Assembly (NCBI GenBank): GCA_021495925.1
Contig: JAKEKT010000034.1
Location: 62,001 to 126,000 of the forward strand
Reading direction: 5' to 3'
Length of the DNA stretch: 64,000 nucleotides
Origin: Diplodia intermedia
Lineage: Eukaryota; Ascomycota; Dothideomycetes; Botryosphaeriales; Botryosphaeriaceae
Within the stretch, counting starts at the first letter, position 1. Each line of letters begins with the position of its first letter. Below are positions 10,442 through 22,326 of this stretch, one piece after another. Under the pieces are notes generated by a model. That model ran no database searches. It saw only the letters and a program-made list of their open reading frames with translations, and had not been told where the DNA came from. Position numbers and translations under genes: made by a program.

Positions 10442-13400
10442 TCACCTGCCGTTGGCGACACCAAGATGGCGGAGCCGTTCCGAATGCATGCCGTCGAAGT
10501 TGTCATACGAGTCGCTTGTTGATGGGGTGGCCAGCTGCATCGGACTGGGGTGCCCATTCGCTCCCGAGACGTCTCCGAGCCCTGCTTGGATAGCCTTGTT
10601 TCTCTGCACGCTAAGGTCATTCTTTGCTTGCGCACTACTAGCCGCTGCGTTGCTGATGTGCGCTTCAACCGACCCGTCCTCAAACGAGTTGAGCGCAGCT
10701 TGTTGGAACGCGTCGCCATCGTCGATCGCCTCGCCTTGTTCGTTGAACACTGTGCTGTCAGCAGGCGGGGGAGGCGGAGGAGGCGGGGGAGGAGTGTCGA
10801 CGTCTGTCGATTTCAACCTCTTGAAAGACGACTCGCCTTCCCCTTCCATGGGCGTGCTGACCGAAGCCGCTGTTTGCCTCTTGCGCTTGGTTGAGTTTCC
10901 AGGAGAATCCTCTGAAGTCTCACCCTTGTCGCGCGCATCGGCTGACGCGTCAGGCATAGCGTCGTCCCGGGTGCCCGCAGAACCTGGATCACCTGGAGGT
11001 GTTGTGCTACCGGAAGCGTCCGGTTGCTGCTTCTCGAACTTCCTTTTCTTTTCACATGCCTTCTCCAAAGTCTCTTGGACGTGCTTCTTCATATCCTTGA
11101 CATGCTTCTCCGATATTCTGGTCGGGTCCTCGACACGGCCACGCTTATAGTCCGAGTTGACGATCTTCTTCGAGAGCTATAGAGTGTGAGCAGGAAATAA
11201 GATTCAGAAGGGGAGGAATAACTGACCTCTTTTCCAAGGCGCTTCAAGTCCTCTTTCGAAAGTCTCTTGCTGAATTTGTTCAACACATAACTGATATGCG
11301 GGAAGATCTGTGCGGGACATTAGCAGGCACCCAAACGCTATCAAGGCGTACACATACGGTGTTCTCATAAATCTTCCGCTGCTTCTCCTCGCTATAAGAC
11401 CTCCACTTTTCTTCACCAGCCGTTCTATCTTTCTTTGCCGACTCTGGCTGAGGAGTCCTGCCCCCTGGGCTTTGCGTCTTCGGAGTACCGTCGGTAATCT
11501 CGCGAATGATATCCTGGAGCTTTTGCTGATGAGTCTTCTCCTTGGATGGGGCAGGCGGCTGTGGTGCTGGGGTGGTCGGACGCTGCCAGCTAGTCGCACC
11601 ACTTGCACTGTAGTAATAGATTTTCTTTTCCGCATCTGTGGTCATGAACCATCCGTGAGGTAGGGGGTTGAAATGAGGCGGACGGCGAAATTGCCTCGGG
11701 CCTGCTGGGAAAGGCCTGGCGGGTATAGGGTTGCGATTGGAAGGGCCCTTTGGTGCGTCCGGTGAAGCCGAGCGCTCCTTCGAAACACGTTCGGCACGTT
11801 CAGCCCATCTTGAATCGTAGGCACTGGGGCCGTTCTGCTCGCGCTTGACCCTGGGAATCCTGTACTCCATCTTAAGCTGACTCCATTCATGGAGAAGCCT
11901 CGATGCCTTGCTCGATACCCGCTCATCCTCGCATGACTGCAACTTCTCGATCGTCTCTTCGATATTCGAGTTTTGGATCTTGTTGCGGGAAAGGCGAGGC
12001 ATCTTATCGAGGATGTCGAGGACCTGCGCAGCAACATTGTGATCATCCATGAATGTGTTCAGGGTGGTTTTGAGGATCTGGTAGCCGTGCATCCTGATTA
12101 CGCGGTTCATGACCTTTTCGTCGTCGCTGCTCTGGATGCGGCTCAGTAGCTTAACGCCAATCCACTTCTCCTTGCATTGCATTAGCGTGGCCATAACCTT
12201 AGTAACGCCGCCCTCATCGAGGGACTTCGGCTGAACGTTGTTGACGTATTCCTCATCGTCCTCGGAGATCTTCTTCTTGCGGGGCTTCTTGGCGACAGCG
12301 GTGTCCCAGCTGTCCTCATCATCGATGCCAAGCGCCTCGATCGTGGCGTGCGACAACTTCGTCGCATTGTCTGTTTGCGTCTTGCCGCCAATGAATCCGG
12401 TGCAGTTTGCCTCGCCGCAGTAGCAGGGTTGCGGGTCTGCGCCATAGCGGTCGACGTTGTAGTTGAAAACGAGCTCCTCGCCGGCCTTGATGTGGCGCTC
12501 GGCAAAGATGCCCATGCGCAGTTTCTCCCCAACCACCCATTTGTCCACAAAGCAGTTGGGATTGCAGGAATGGTTGCAGAAGCGACCGAGATTACCTTTC
12601 TTTGTCGCATCGACGAATTCTCCCTTACTCAGAGACATGAAATAAAAATGCTTGATCTTCTCGTGGTCGTACTGGACCATGCGGCCGCGGAATGCCCGTT
12701 CGTTGATGACTTCTCCGATATACTCGTACACAAAGTCATTAGGCTTGAGGTCAGTGTTCGCCCGAAGTCCATATCCTTTCTTTTCTGTTCTGAAGACCGT
12801 GACGTCGGCGTACTGCTTATTGAGGAAACGCTGGTTTTGGCATTCGGGGCCGCATCCACAATCGCCGACGCATTCCATTTTGGTTGCGCGATTGATGCAA
12901 TCAGAATCCTCTCCGCAGGCAACGTTCTTCCTGCTCTCTGGATCTGTAAAGAAAGGTCAGAACACCCGCTCAGATAATAATGACGATGGAGATTGATGAC
13001 ATACCCCACTCCTCGGCACAGTCGCATTCAAGCGCGTGCTCGGTCGAGCCCAAGTACTTGTTGCCATACGTGCAGCTCTCAATAACATCAAACGTCCCCT
13101 TGGATTCCTCGGTCTTGTCTTCATGGTCCAGATAGAGCGGCGGCGGCTTCGCGACAACCTTTTGCGACGTCGAGCGGGCGAGTTTGGGAGCCTTGCCCGG
13201 CTCCATCTTGACGGTGATGTCGCCACCGAGGATTTCCTCGCGCTCCGAGCCCTCTCCGGGTGAGCCGCTGCTCCTCTCGGTCTTGATCGGCGTCTGAGTT
13301 CTTGACTCCGCAGCCGGCCCCGGTGATGCAGCATGGCCATTTGATGTTGCGGTTGTTGCGGCGCGCCCCTTCCCGTCCTCTTCCACGCTTTGCTTCACGT

Positions 13401-13500
13401 CCGCATCTCCGTCCTCCGCAGGGGTGTTTGGCTCCAGCTTCATGTCGCGGACCTCGGGCTCCAGGCGGGACGCCTTGCTGTCGGCATCGCTGTCCGACAT
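10442..13500 (-). CDS. SET2: Histone H3 lysine-36 methyltransferase Set2
   Basis: Four exons: 13005-13500, 11358-12943, 11227-11307 and 10442-11176 (965 aa). Domain order: a disordered acidic N-terminus; AWS cysteine cluster ~150-205 (CDCAEEWG across intron 1, then CVGDCGCGPEC); SET ~210-328 with NHSCNPN at ~289-295 and ELVFNYN; post-SET CYCGEANC at ~339; a Leu-rich conserved helical region ~400-500; WW domain 593-622 (LPHGWF...ATSWQRP); SRI domain ~678-775 spanning introns 2 and 3 (KWRSYSEEKQRKIYENT, then IFPHISYVLNKF, then LSKKIVNSDYKRGRV). The SRI domain binds the phosphorylated Pol II CTD, so the enzyme methylates H3K36 during elongation. Intron 3 uses a weak GTCAGT donor, chosen because it keeps the SRI domain in frame. 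The C-terminal 170 residues include a ten-proline run. Confidence 0.95.
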
Positions 13501-16500
13501 GATGGGCGTCGACAAGGGGCGGTGGTGATCGTGGGGTGCCGGCAGGTGGGAGGAGGTTGCGGCGGCGAGTGAAGGGAAGAAAACCACGCTCCAAGCCCGT
13601 CGAGCACTAAGCGATTCCGTGTCTACTCAGGGCCCAAACTCGCAGCAGCATGACCTCCTGTCGCTCTTCCGCACCTGCGCATGCGCGTCGGGGGGTGTCT
13701 GCGCCGAGGGCAGTTGGGAGGGTGCTTGACGCTGGGCTTGCGGCGGACGAGATGCGCGTCGACCGGCCGGCTCGGTCTGCGGACGGCGGTGAGGACAGCG
13801 GACGGCGAGTGACGGCGGGAGCGGTGTCGCGAGAGGCAGAATTGGCGCGTCGGGCGAGAGCGCGGTCGGCGGGCGAACGGCGGAAGAGAGAGCGTGGGTG
13901 GTCTTGAGGAGGAGAGGGCGAATGAAGGAGCGGTGCGGGAGACAGGAAGACCCTTCGTTACGGCATGCTCTGCGAGTTACGCGTTCGGCGCAGCGGTACC
14001 AGTGCCCGGATAACTCCCGCAAAGACGGACCGTCACCGATGCGGCTGTGGCATAGACAGAAGCGTCAAGTCTGTAGACGCGGCCCTCTATGAGGCTCTGC
14101 AGCCGTAGCTTGAGCGACATCTCGGCACTGCCTTCGCCGATGCGGCAGGGGTCTGGAGTGAGGCCTGTACGCCACAGCGCTCCAGAGATAAAACAGGGAC
14201 CGTGATTGGCATGTGTGAATAGTCATGATGCGTCTCTTTGCGCTTTTCTTGCGGCCCAGGCGACCCTCCATCTTTCGTTCTCACCATGCAGCGGGCGGCG
14301 GCCGCGAGTGGATCGGAGACCGGCATGCGGAGGGAAGGTTGCTGCTCGCTTCCTTACCTGTCTCTAGACCACCCCGGACTCGGGCAGCGACTCTACGGGC
14401 TCGACTTCAGCCGCGGTGAAACGCAAGCTCGCTCGCGCAGCATTGCGACGCGCGTGTGTCGACAAGAGACATCGCGTCACGGCAAATTGAAGCTTGCTTG
14501 TGACTGCGCAAGTTGTTAGCTGGTTGACACGGCGCTCGCCTATTATCAGCGGGCTGCATCCCGAGGCATCCTAAGCCGACAATGCGTTCCAACGCCTGTA
14601 GAATCCAGTCCTCGCCGCTCTCCCCACGTGAATCTTCTGCAGCTTCCAACAGACCTTTGCAACCCCGATCTACACTAGGCCTAGGAGATCGTGAACTGCC
14701 GATGGGGCACACGTATCACCGTCCTGGCGGCTTCTTATGTAATCATGTCTGCGATTGGAGCACTGGCGACTCAAGGCATTAAGGCAACCTATTTGCAGCG
14801 GAACGCCTCCACGCGTCCTCCTGCCGCAGTGCGAGATTTCGAGAAGCGGTTCGCTGTACCTCACACTTAGCTCCAAGTCAGAACGTGGCGATGCAGGCCT
14901 GCTCATCTACATTGAGTTAGAAAACCCCGACAGCCAGATCGTGCATGATGCACTTCCTTGCTCATTTGTCGACTGGCGGACAGCATCCAGCCTGTTATGG
15001 AACCATTTGCGAAATATGACCACTCAATGGCCTGCCCGCGCGTCGTTTCAGATGCTGGGTGCGGCAGCGCCTGTCGTGCCATGTAACTAAAAGGCCGACG
15101 TATATTTCCCTATAAGGATAGGGGCGGTCGCGGCGGACCATAAGATAACGCTGGTCTGTGCCGGCTTCTGCCGTACTTCCAGAAGCCGAGGGCAGAACCT
15201 GGTTCATGGATGAAAGGGTGTCTCTGCATGGACGGCGGGCTGGGGATCTCTGCCCCTGTGGTCCAATCGGTCATCGTCCACCAACGACTGTGGCTCAGAC
15301 GCCCTCCCCGCGCTGTACTCGCCTTACAACAGGGCGAGACTGCCCTCCGCAACAACAGACTCCTTTCGAAGGGCCGTCTGGAGACCTATTGCAGGCTCGC
15401 ACAGAATCGCAGCATCTAGTAACCGTAGCATTTAACCGGGTGCAGAGGGCAACAACAGCCACAAAAGCCTGATCCGGACAACTGCTTCCCGCTCCGTGCT
15501 GGAAAGCCATGGTGCAATGCCCAACGAATCACTCGACGAATCCCGCTGCCGCAAGAATACGCACATGTTGCGAAAGATTGCTGACCTCTGGCGGTCGTGG
15601 CGTGTGTCTCGTATCAAGTTGCACCGCTGGTCCTGGGACGATCTCTTCGCACGCACGGCGATCCCAACCAGCCGCCCTCGAAGCCTCCGACTCGCGGAGA
15701 GCATCTGTGCGCGCGATCCAGCGACGGATCGCCCAGCGGAGGCGGCCCTGGGCATCAGCGGCAGCAGCCGTGACAGAGGCGTTCGCGGCGCACGAGATGC
15801 TGCAAGGTACACGGGCGGCTCCCCAGAGTGAGGGCTGGCTGTATGGTGCTACGTGGCTCTGCAGGCTCGGCAGTTGCCATTGGGCGTGGTGAGGGGGAAA
15901 TGGGGAGCCGGCTGGACGGGAGCTGTGTATAAAGAGAGCACTCGGGGGTGGTGTGCGGAACGGCGCCGGCACCGCGGCGACTCGACTCCCAGGCGTCTGG
16001 CGCCATCTGCCACCCGGTCCGCAATAGCCGTGGACTCGACACACCTCCGGCGGCTCGAGAGGCCTGTTCGGGCAGGCGAACGGCGCGCGCGGGCGGGATG
16101 CTGACGTTGTTTGCGCAGGACGCGGGCGTGCACGGCGCGGCGGCTGGACTTGGGGCACGACGAGCCCTAGTGTTGCAGAGAGGAGTCGTGAGACGCCCGC
16201 GCCAGGGGCTTGAAACTCGATAGCGACGAGCTTAAAAAAGTTTCAGTGTTTCGCGCCGGACAGGGCGGCCGCTGATTGGCCGGCGCTTGAGCCGCTCGCT
16301 CTCTGCTCTCTGCTCCCAGCCTCCGCCCACGCCTGCCCGGTCGCGCATTGCCCGAACAGGCCCAGCACGCTCGTCGTACCAAGGCGCACCGGGCAGCAGG
16401 CGGCGAGCACAGCCGGCAGGCCCGTCGCCGGCGCTGCTGCTGCGCGGGCGCGGTGGTGTTGACGAGCAGCTAATTATGCACGTCACGAAGCTGCAAGCCA

Positions 16501-16870
16501 GCTCCATCCATGTCTGTTTTCTTTCCCATCTCTCTTCTCGTCCCTTCTCGCAGCAGTGCTCCCAGTTCCTTCATCTGCCGCTCTGTGCGCGTCTGAGGCC
16601 GCCGCATGCAGACATGTAGCATACTCCTTTTCTGTACATCTCCACAACCACTCTCCCGCACGCTCGTTTCTTCATCCGTTTCACTCACCCTCGTTTGGTC
16701 CTGTTGCTTCCAGTCCCGCCCGCGCTGCCGCCGTATCGCGCGCGCGTCTGCATCCTGCTTGACGGCCTTGTGATCGCTTTTTGCTCATTTAGTCCTGCTG
16801 CATCGACCCCCGTGTATGGACGCGAGACTTTCTTTCCCTACGCCCTCCGTACTACTCCGAACTCCTCGCC
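13501..16870. other. Divergent intergenic region SET2 / AT-hook gene
   Basis: This 3.4-kb GC-rich stretch holds the promoters of two divergent genes. Several chance open frames are present (for example 15529-16158 on the minus strand) without domain content. CT-rich leader sequence at 16500-16860 precedes the AT-hook start. I see no RNA gene. Confidence 0.5.
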
Positions 16871-18243
16871 ATGGAGCCTTCAAGGGACATCCCTTGGGCT
16901 GAGCACGAGAAGGTGCGTGCGAAGAGCCGCCCGCCCACCCTCCGCTGCGCCGCGGCGCCCCCTCCCAGGCTGATTTAAGCGCGCTCCCAGGTCTACCTTC
17001 TGGCCGAGATAATGAAGGCCGCGCCCGTCTCGTCGGAGAGGCTGTTCCACATCATCAAGAGCGCCGGCATCCAGCCAAAGTGGGCGGAGATCGCGCTGCC
17101 ACAAGGTACCTGACAACCCTGCGCCAATCGCGCCCACCGACCACCCAAGATCGCCGCATCGCGCCCGCTCTCATGAGCTCGACTGTGTTAACGCGTCAAT
17201 CCGCTCCAGGGCGCTCTCTGCGGCAGTCTCAGATGGCATTCCAGGACCTTATCGCGCAGTTCTCCGCCCACGATTCCCGCGGAGGCGGCACCGCGAGCGC
17301 GGGGCCCGTCCAGTACCACCTCGCGCACCAACCGTCGCCCCAGCAGCACCAGCAGCAGCACCCGCATGCCGTCTTCCACGGTCACCAGCCGCCCGTCGAG
17401 ATACCGCGCAAGCGGCCGCTGGCCCCCGACGTGTCGACGCAGACCGGCCGCCTGCTACAGCCCCGCCCACCCAACCCCTACCCGGCGGCCGACCCAGCTG
17501 CTGCCGCCGCCGCCTCCGCCGCCGCCGCCTCGTCCATGCTGCACCAGCACCAACATCACCACCAGGGCGCCGTCGCGGGTCCCGCGTACATAATGTCGCC
17601 GACGCTGGGCACCGAGGGCACGAGCAAGAAGCGCCGCGGCCGCCCGACGAAGGCAGAGGCCCAGGCGCGCGCCGCCGAGGCCGCCGCGCGAGGCGAGCCG
17701 TATCCGCCGCCGAAGACGGGGAAGCGCGCGTCCATGGTATCTGCACTGAGCAGCAGCAGTGGGGGAGCGGAAGCTCCAGGCGCTGGGCGCTCAGCGGGTG
17801 CGGGGACGAGGAGCCCCGGCACGCCCGTGAGCGGCGCTGTTGGCGGCGCTGGCACAATGATCAGGCCCGAGCGTGAGCAGATGTCCGTGAGCAGTATGAT
17901 GACGGCACCAGCAGGCGAACGTGGTCTTGGTGAGTCTGGCAGCGCCGCGGCACGCGAAGGGAGGGTACGAGAGAGGCAGTCAAGCCTCGACGTGCCGGTG
18001 TCTCCCAAGGCCAACCCGGAGGTGAGCGAGAGCGCCGGAGGGGTTCTTGCGTCGCCAACCAAGGCGGGAGCGCAGGTACCTGAGGGCCGCCGCGATACTC
18101 TCCTGACACAGGGGTCGCCCGTGGCGGTGTCGACAACTTCGTCTCCGGGCGAAGAACGAGAGAGAGAGACGCCGCGCGAAGCGAGCGAAGAACACAAGCG
18201 CCGTGCGACGCCACATTCGTTTAAAGACACCGTGGGCATTTGA
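16871..18243 (+). CDS. AT-hook DNA-binding protein of unknown function
   Basis: Three exons: 16871-16912, 16991-17105 and 17210-18243 (396 aa); introns start GTGCGT and GTACCT. The first 70 residues are conserved-looking and probably helical (EHEKVYLLAEIMKAAPVSSE, then RLFHIIKSAGIQPKWAEIAL, then PQGRSLRQSQMAF), resembling a short Myb/SANT-like module that starts many uncharacterised ascomycete AT-hook proteins. After a Gln/His/Ala-rich stretch comes KKRRGRPTKAEAQARA at ~192, a textbook AT-hook (RGRP core) that binds the minor groove of AT-rich DNA. The remaining 180 residues are Ser/Gly/Glu-rich and disordered, with SP/TP sites. A nuclear chromatin-associated role is inferred. It lies divergent from SET2 and convergent with RCE1. 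Confidence 0.78.
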
Positions 18244-19858
18244 CGACCTTGAGCAGCATCACGAGAGCCAGCAAGCAGAAGCACGGCACAGCAGCGCAGA
18301 GCAGGACCCGAACCAACATCGCACCACCACCCTCGTTACTGACCAAACCCACCCCATTGCCCTCGCTTGAACCCCATTTACTCCTCAGGTCGCACGCGGA
18401 TGCACCGGGAAATGAGACCCAGGAAATACGATTCTCTTAGGGCGGCGATATCTTGTCGAAAAAGCAAATCAAGTAAGCACGTTACGCAATCATGCAGGAC
18501 GACCAAGCACAAAATCTCTCTATCTTCAGAAACGCTGTCATGTCGACAAAGAGCGGAAGGAAGACTTCAAAATAACGTACCGCCACGAAGTTACGCGGAG
18601 GATATCTGGCTTCGCATACACTTCCCCATTTTCCTATCCAAAAAGTGCGCATTTCCTTTCAAATCTGTTGGGCGTTTTAGGACTTCTCGTCGTCCAAATA
18701 TTTCCTCTCGTCTGGTGGACTCTCCTTCACACCCACCACGAGCGCCGTTTTCCGGAACATCGTCGTTACCCGCAAACAACCCCTTGCGCTCTTCTCCCTG
18801 TCCAATCCAGCTCAATTGCTTTGGCCGTTTCTTTCTCTTTTCCAACGTCTCAGCGGTCTACGAGCCAAAGATTCACGACTCTCCTTGTCACACAACTCAG
18901 TAGGGAAAATTTCTTCGCGCGTCTTGTTTTTCTATTCTTCGCCAGGAGCATAACATCATTGTATAGCGATTACTGCTCTCTTATCTACCCGTTGTCTCTC
19001 CTTCGTCCCTTCTTTGTGGGACGACTGGGGGCGCGGATGACCAAGTTAATATGTAATCATAGTTCATCTTTACATCGTTCCCGTTTGCGTTCAAAGTATC
19101 AATTAGCGACCTCCTGTCCCCCTTCTCGCAAACATGAATACTGCTTTCGTCTTGTCAACGTGGACTTTACGGATTTTTCCTTCAGAAAAAAAAGGTAGTG
19201 AACGAACGTTTATTGCTCCTTGTTTACCTTTTCGGACCCGTCTCGGGTATCTATGTACGAATATCATGATTCTTTTTTTTTTTTCGAGTTCAGATTGTTT
19301 TCTACTCTTCTTGATAATTTCTTACCCGCATTTACTCATCATTCCTCCCTTCCGCACACACGATACTACGCCGGGTCTGATGCTTCTTTTCATTTTCTAC
19401 TGGTAACGACCATGCAATGTCTTAGCTATATATACACAGCTGTAGAGTATTCGCGCTTATCATATTCTTAATGGCATACTGAAAGCTACTGAGCAAGTGT
19501 GATAGGTCAATGTTTGTCCGAACATCAGTCGTTCTCTCATTACGCATTACAACTACACCTCTCTGAGTAATCGTTACATGGGGATAAAATCTGCAACACA
19601 CCCACGTAATGCTTATCGGCCAAAGTGGGCGTCTGCCATGAACTCTCCTAAATCTCCTTTCTTTTTCTTCCCCCCTTCTCGATGACGAAAGAACTCCCTA
19701 CCTTTTTTTTTTGTTCTTCTTCTATTAATAGCCCAAACACCGGGTTCCAAGTTTCGCACGCGCGGCAGAGCAAGGAACCCTGCAACCGCACTTGAAGCAT
19801 CCTTCGGCGGAAAGAAGACCGCATGCCGTTAATACAGCCGAAAAACCTGGTCTCGCTC
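18244..19858. other. Convergent intergenic region, AT-hook / RCE1
   Basis: 1.6 kb, notably AT- and T-rich from about 18.6 to 19.7 kb. It serves as 3' regions for the two convergent genes; no coding feature is supported. Confidence 0.5.
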
Positions 19859-21266
19859 TCACACGGCGAATCCAGCCAGCGCGTTCTCGCTCGCCGTCAG
19901 CGGCCACAGCAGCCACCAGAAGCCGAGCGCGCCACCCACCAGAAGCGTGTAGTACGCCACCGTCCAGCCGATGTGATCGTCATGCGCAGCCGCCGCCGCC
20001 CAGCCATCCGCCCTCTTCCCCTCGGCACCAAAACCGGCAGGGCCGATGGGCACGGCCTCGGGGGTGGCTGGAGACGAGGAGAGGTGGTGGTGGTGGTGGT
20101 GGCGGGCGGGGGCGACGACGCGGCCCCAGAGGCGGGGCAGGCCCATCCAGTTGCAGAAGGCGTGGGCGAGGATGACGGCGGGCAGCGAGGCGGTGCGGAC
20201 GAAGATGAAGGCGGCGAGGAAGCCGAAGAGCGACGTGTAGGCGAACTGGAACAGCGAGCGGGCGACGCCGGCGGCGACGGGCGTGTGCGGGTGCGTGATG
20301 CGGAACTCGTAGAAGTGGTGCACGTGCGCGATGCCGAAGTAGAGCGGCGTCACGAAGACGGTCTTGGTCGGCGAGACGTGCGCCGACAGGTGCAGCGGGA
20401 TCATGAGCGAGCGCCAGATCAGCTCTTCCGTGGTGGGGCCCTGCAGTGTGGGGGGAGGCGGAGGTCAGTTGAGGTTGGGTTTAAGGCGGTGGCTGTGGCT
20501 GGTGAAGCCGCCGCATGTGGAATGGGCCATGCGGTTGGTTTTTTTGGTTGTATGGCTCGTTTGAACTTACGGCGACGAAGTTGCGCCAGCCGATCCAGCT
20601 GCTGAAGGTCTCGTTGACGTGCCTTCCCACGATCCAGTCGCGCCAGTCCCCGTCTACAATGCCGTTCTCGAATAGCGGCCCGGCGAACAGGACGCAGAGC
20701 AGCAGCAGCACCTTGATTATATCTGGAATCGAGACGGGCCACCAGCCAAGGTGGTGCAAGGCGTCCAGAAAGCTATCGTGGGCAGACTGGGCGAGGATGT
20801 AGAGGGTAATCATGGTGCATATGATGCATGAGCTGGTGACGGCGCGTATGCGCGCGCGGATGACCGAGGGCGCATCGCGGTGGAGGGTCTGCGACGGACG
20901 CGTGGACTTGGAAAGGTAGAAGGGCACGACGTAGATAACGGTGAACAGCACCTGTTGGGGTGGACGTCAGAAGAAGCTCGGTGCTGGGCGGAACGGCGCA
21001 TGGCCAATGGCTGGAAGCTCGGCGCTTCGCCGCAGGTGGAGATATTGCGGAACGGGCGGTGTAAGGAACTCACAGAGAGCAGGGCCGCGGAACCTGGGGT
21101 AATGGCAGGGCCGGTGGCTACTGATGAAACGGAAGCAGGTTAGCTTTGGCACGCGTGCTGTAAGGCGGCGGCGGAAGAGCCGCTGGTGGGCTAGAGGCCA
21201 GACAGCCAACGCACCTGGCTCGCTGCGACCGACGCGCAGGCGCTGGAGAAAGCGGATGGGCGCCAT
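19859..21266 (-). CDS. RCE1: CAAX prenyl protease 2 (Rce1)
   Basis: Four exons: 21215-21266, 21074-21120, 20571-20951 and 19859-20440 (353 aa). It is a polytopic ER membrane glutamic intramembrane protease that removes the AAX tripeptide from farnesylated and geranylgeranylated CAAX proteins (Ras, Rho, a-factor). Catalytic signatures are all present: GPTTEELIWR (E165, E166), FGIAHVHHFYE (H199) and LAHAFCNW (H253, N257), the ABI/CPBP pattern. Membrane segments include LLSVLFTVIYVVPFYL, IICTMITLYILAQS and IIKVLLLLCVLFAGPLF, plus two near the C-terminus. The loop after the last catalytic helix carries a His-rich run and a Gly/Ala-rich insert that is longer than usual. The first two exons are very short (52 and 47 nt), and the start is therefore less certain than the rest. 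Confidence 0.9.
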
Positions 21267-22326
21267 GGCACTGGGGGACGCCGCAGAGGTCGGAGGTCGG
21301 CGCTACGCCGTTCGGAGGGCAATGCAGGCGGGAGGTGGCAGCAGAAGAGCACTCGTCGCTCTTTGTGCATCCGCGTTCGTCATTGCCGTGGTGGGCGCTT
21401 GGCCCTTGCAGCGAATCCACACCCGCGCGAGTGCCGGAGCGAGACGCCCCGACCGACGAAGCTTGGGGCTTGGGCGCGCCGTGGCCCGTTAGGCTGCTGC
21501 TCCAGCCTCTGGTTAACGGCCAACCGATCGTCGACAGCCGCGCCGGAAACGCGCGCGGCTCAGCCAAGTCGGCCGCCCGGCAGCTGGCCACCAGCCACTC
21601 GTGCCGCGCCCCCCAATTTGGCGTCGACGTGCAGCACCAGCGGCCGGCCCGCCGTCGACTGGTGGTATCGATAACAGCCGTCGTGTCCGTCCAATCTCGC
21701 CAATGCACACCAGCGCCTCCTGGGCCACCACGCGTCCAGGGCGCGCAGGCGCGTTTCGCTGTCGCCGGCCAGCAAGTGATGATCTTCTGCTCTCTCCCTC
21801 GCACCGGCCGTCGTCCTCTGCTCATCGTCGTCCTGCCCGCGCTGCCGGCCATCAGCAATCTCAACCCTCGCTCGCTCACCACTCGCGCGCGCCGCCCCGA
21901 GTCCTGCGCGTGCCTCTGCCGCCCCGTGCCTCGCGGCCTCGTCCAGCGTCCGTGCCCCCCTAGTGCGCCGCGGAGCAGGCTGCAGGTGCAGGCCTGCTGT
22001 CCGTCGCAGAGTGCGCCGGCGCTGCTCAGGCCTCCTGAATATTTACAGCCAGACGCTTCCCGCCGACCCCAAACTTTCAAAACCTCAGTTGTCGTTTCGT
22101 TCCCTCACGCGGCCCCCAGCGCCAACCCGGCCAATTCCCTCCCCTTTGCAATGCTTTTCTAACTACAAGTCGCTCTCTGCACCTATTACTATTCTTGCAT
22201 ATCTTATTTCCCACGGATTTTTGCAGCCGCCCGATTCTTCTAATTTAATGTCTCTTCGACCCGGTCTTGTGCCTGTTCCCCGAGCATTTGCCCCTACACC
22301 CGCTCCATAGTAGGCCGGGGAGAGAC
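21267..22326. other. Divergent promoter region RCE1 / Ser-rich membrane protein
   Basis: 1.06 kb between two divergent starts, GC-rich on the RCE1 side and CT-rich toward 22.3 kb. No gene is supported; open frames on both strands here look random. Confidence 0.5.

Noticed and set aside
14000..16800. Search for a gene between SET2 and the AT-hook gene
   Set aside because: No frame with domain content or splice pattern; treated as promoter/leader sequence.
17249..18284. Minus-strand frames of 202 and 242 codons opposite the AT-hook gene
   Set aside because: Shadows of a real, spliced plus-strand gene with an AT-hook.
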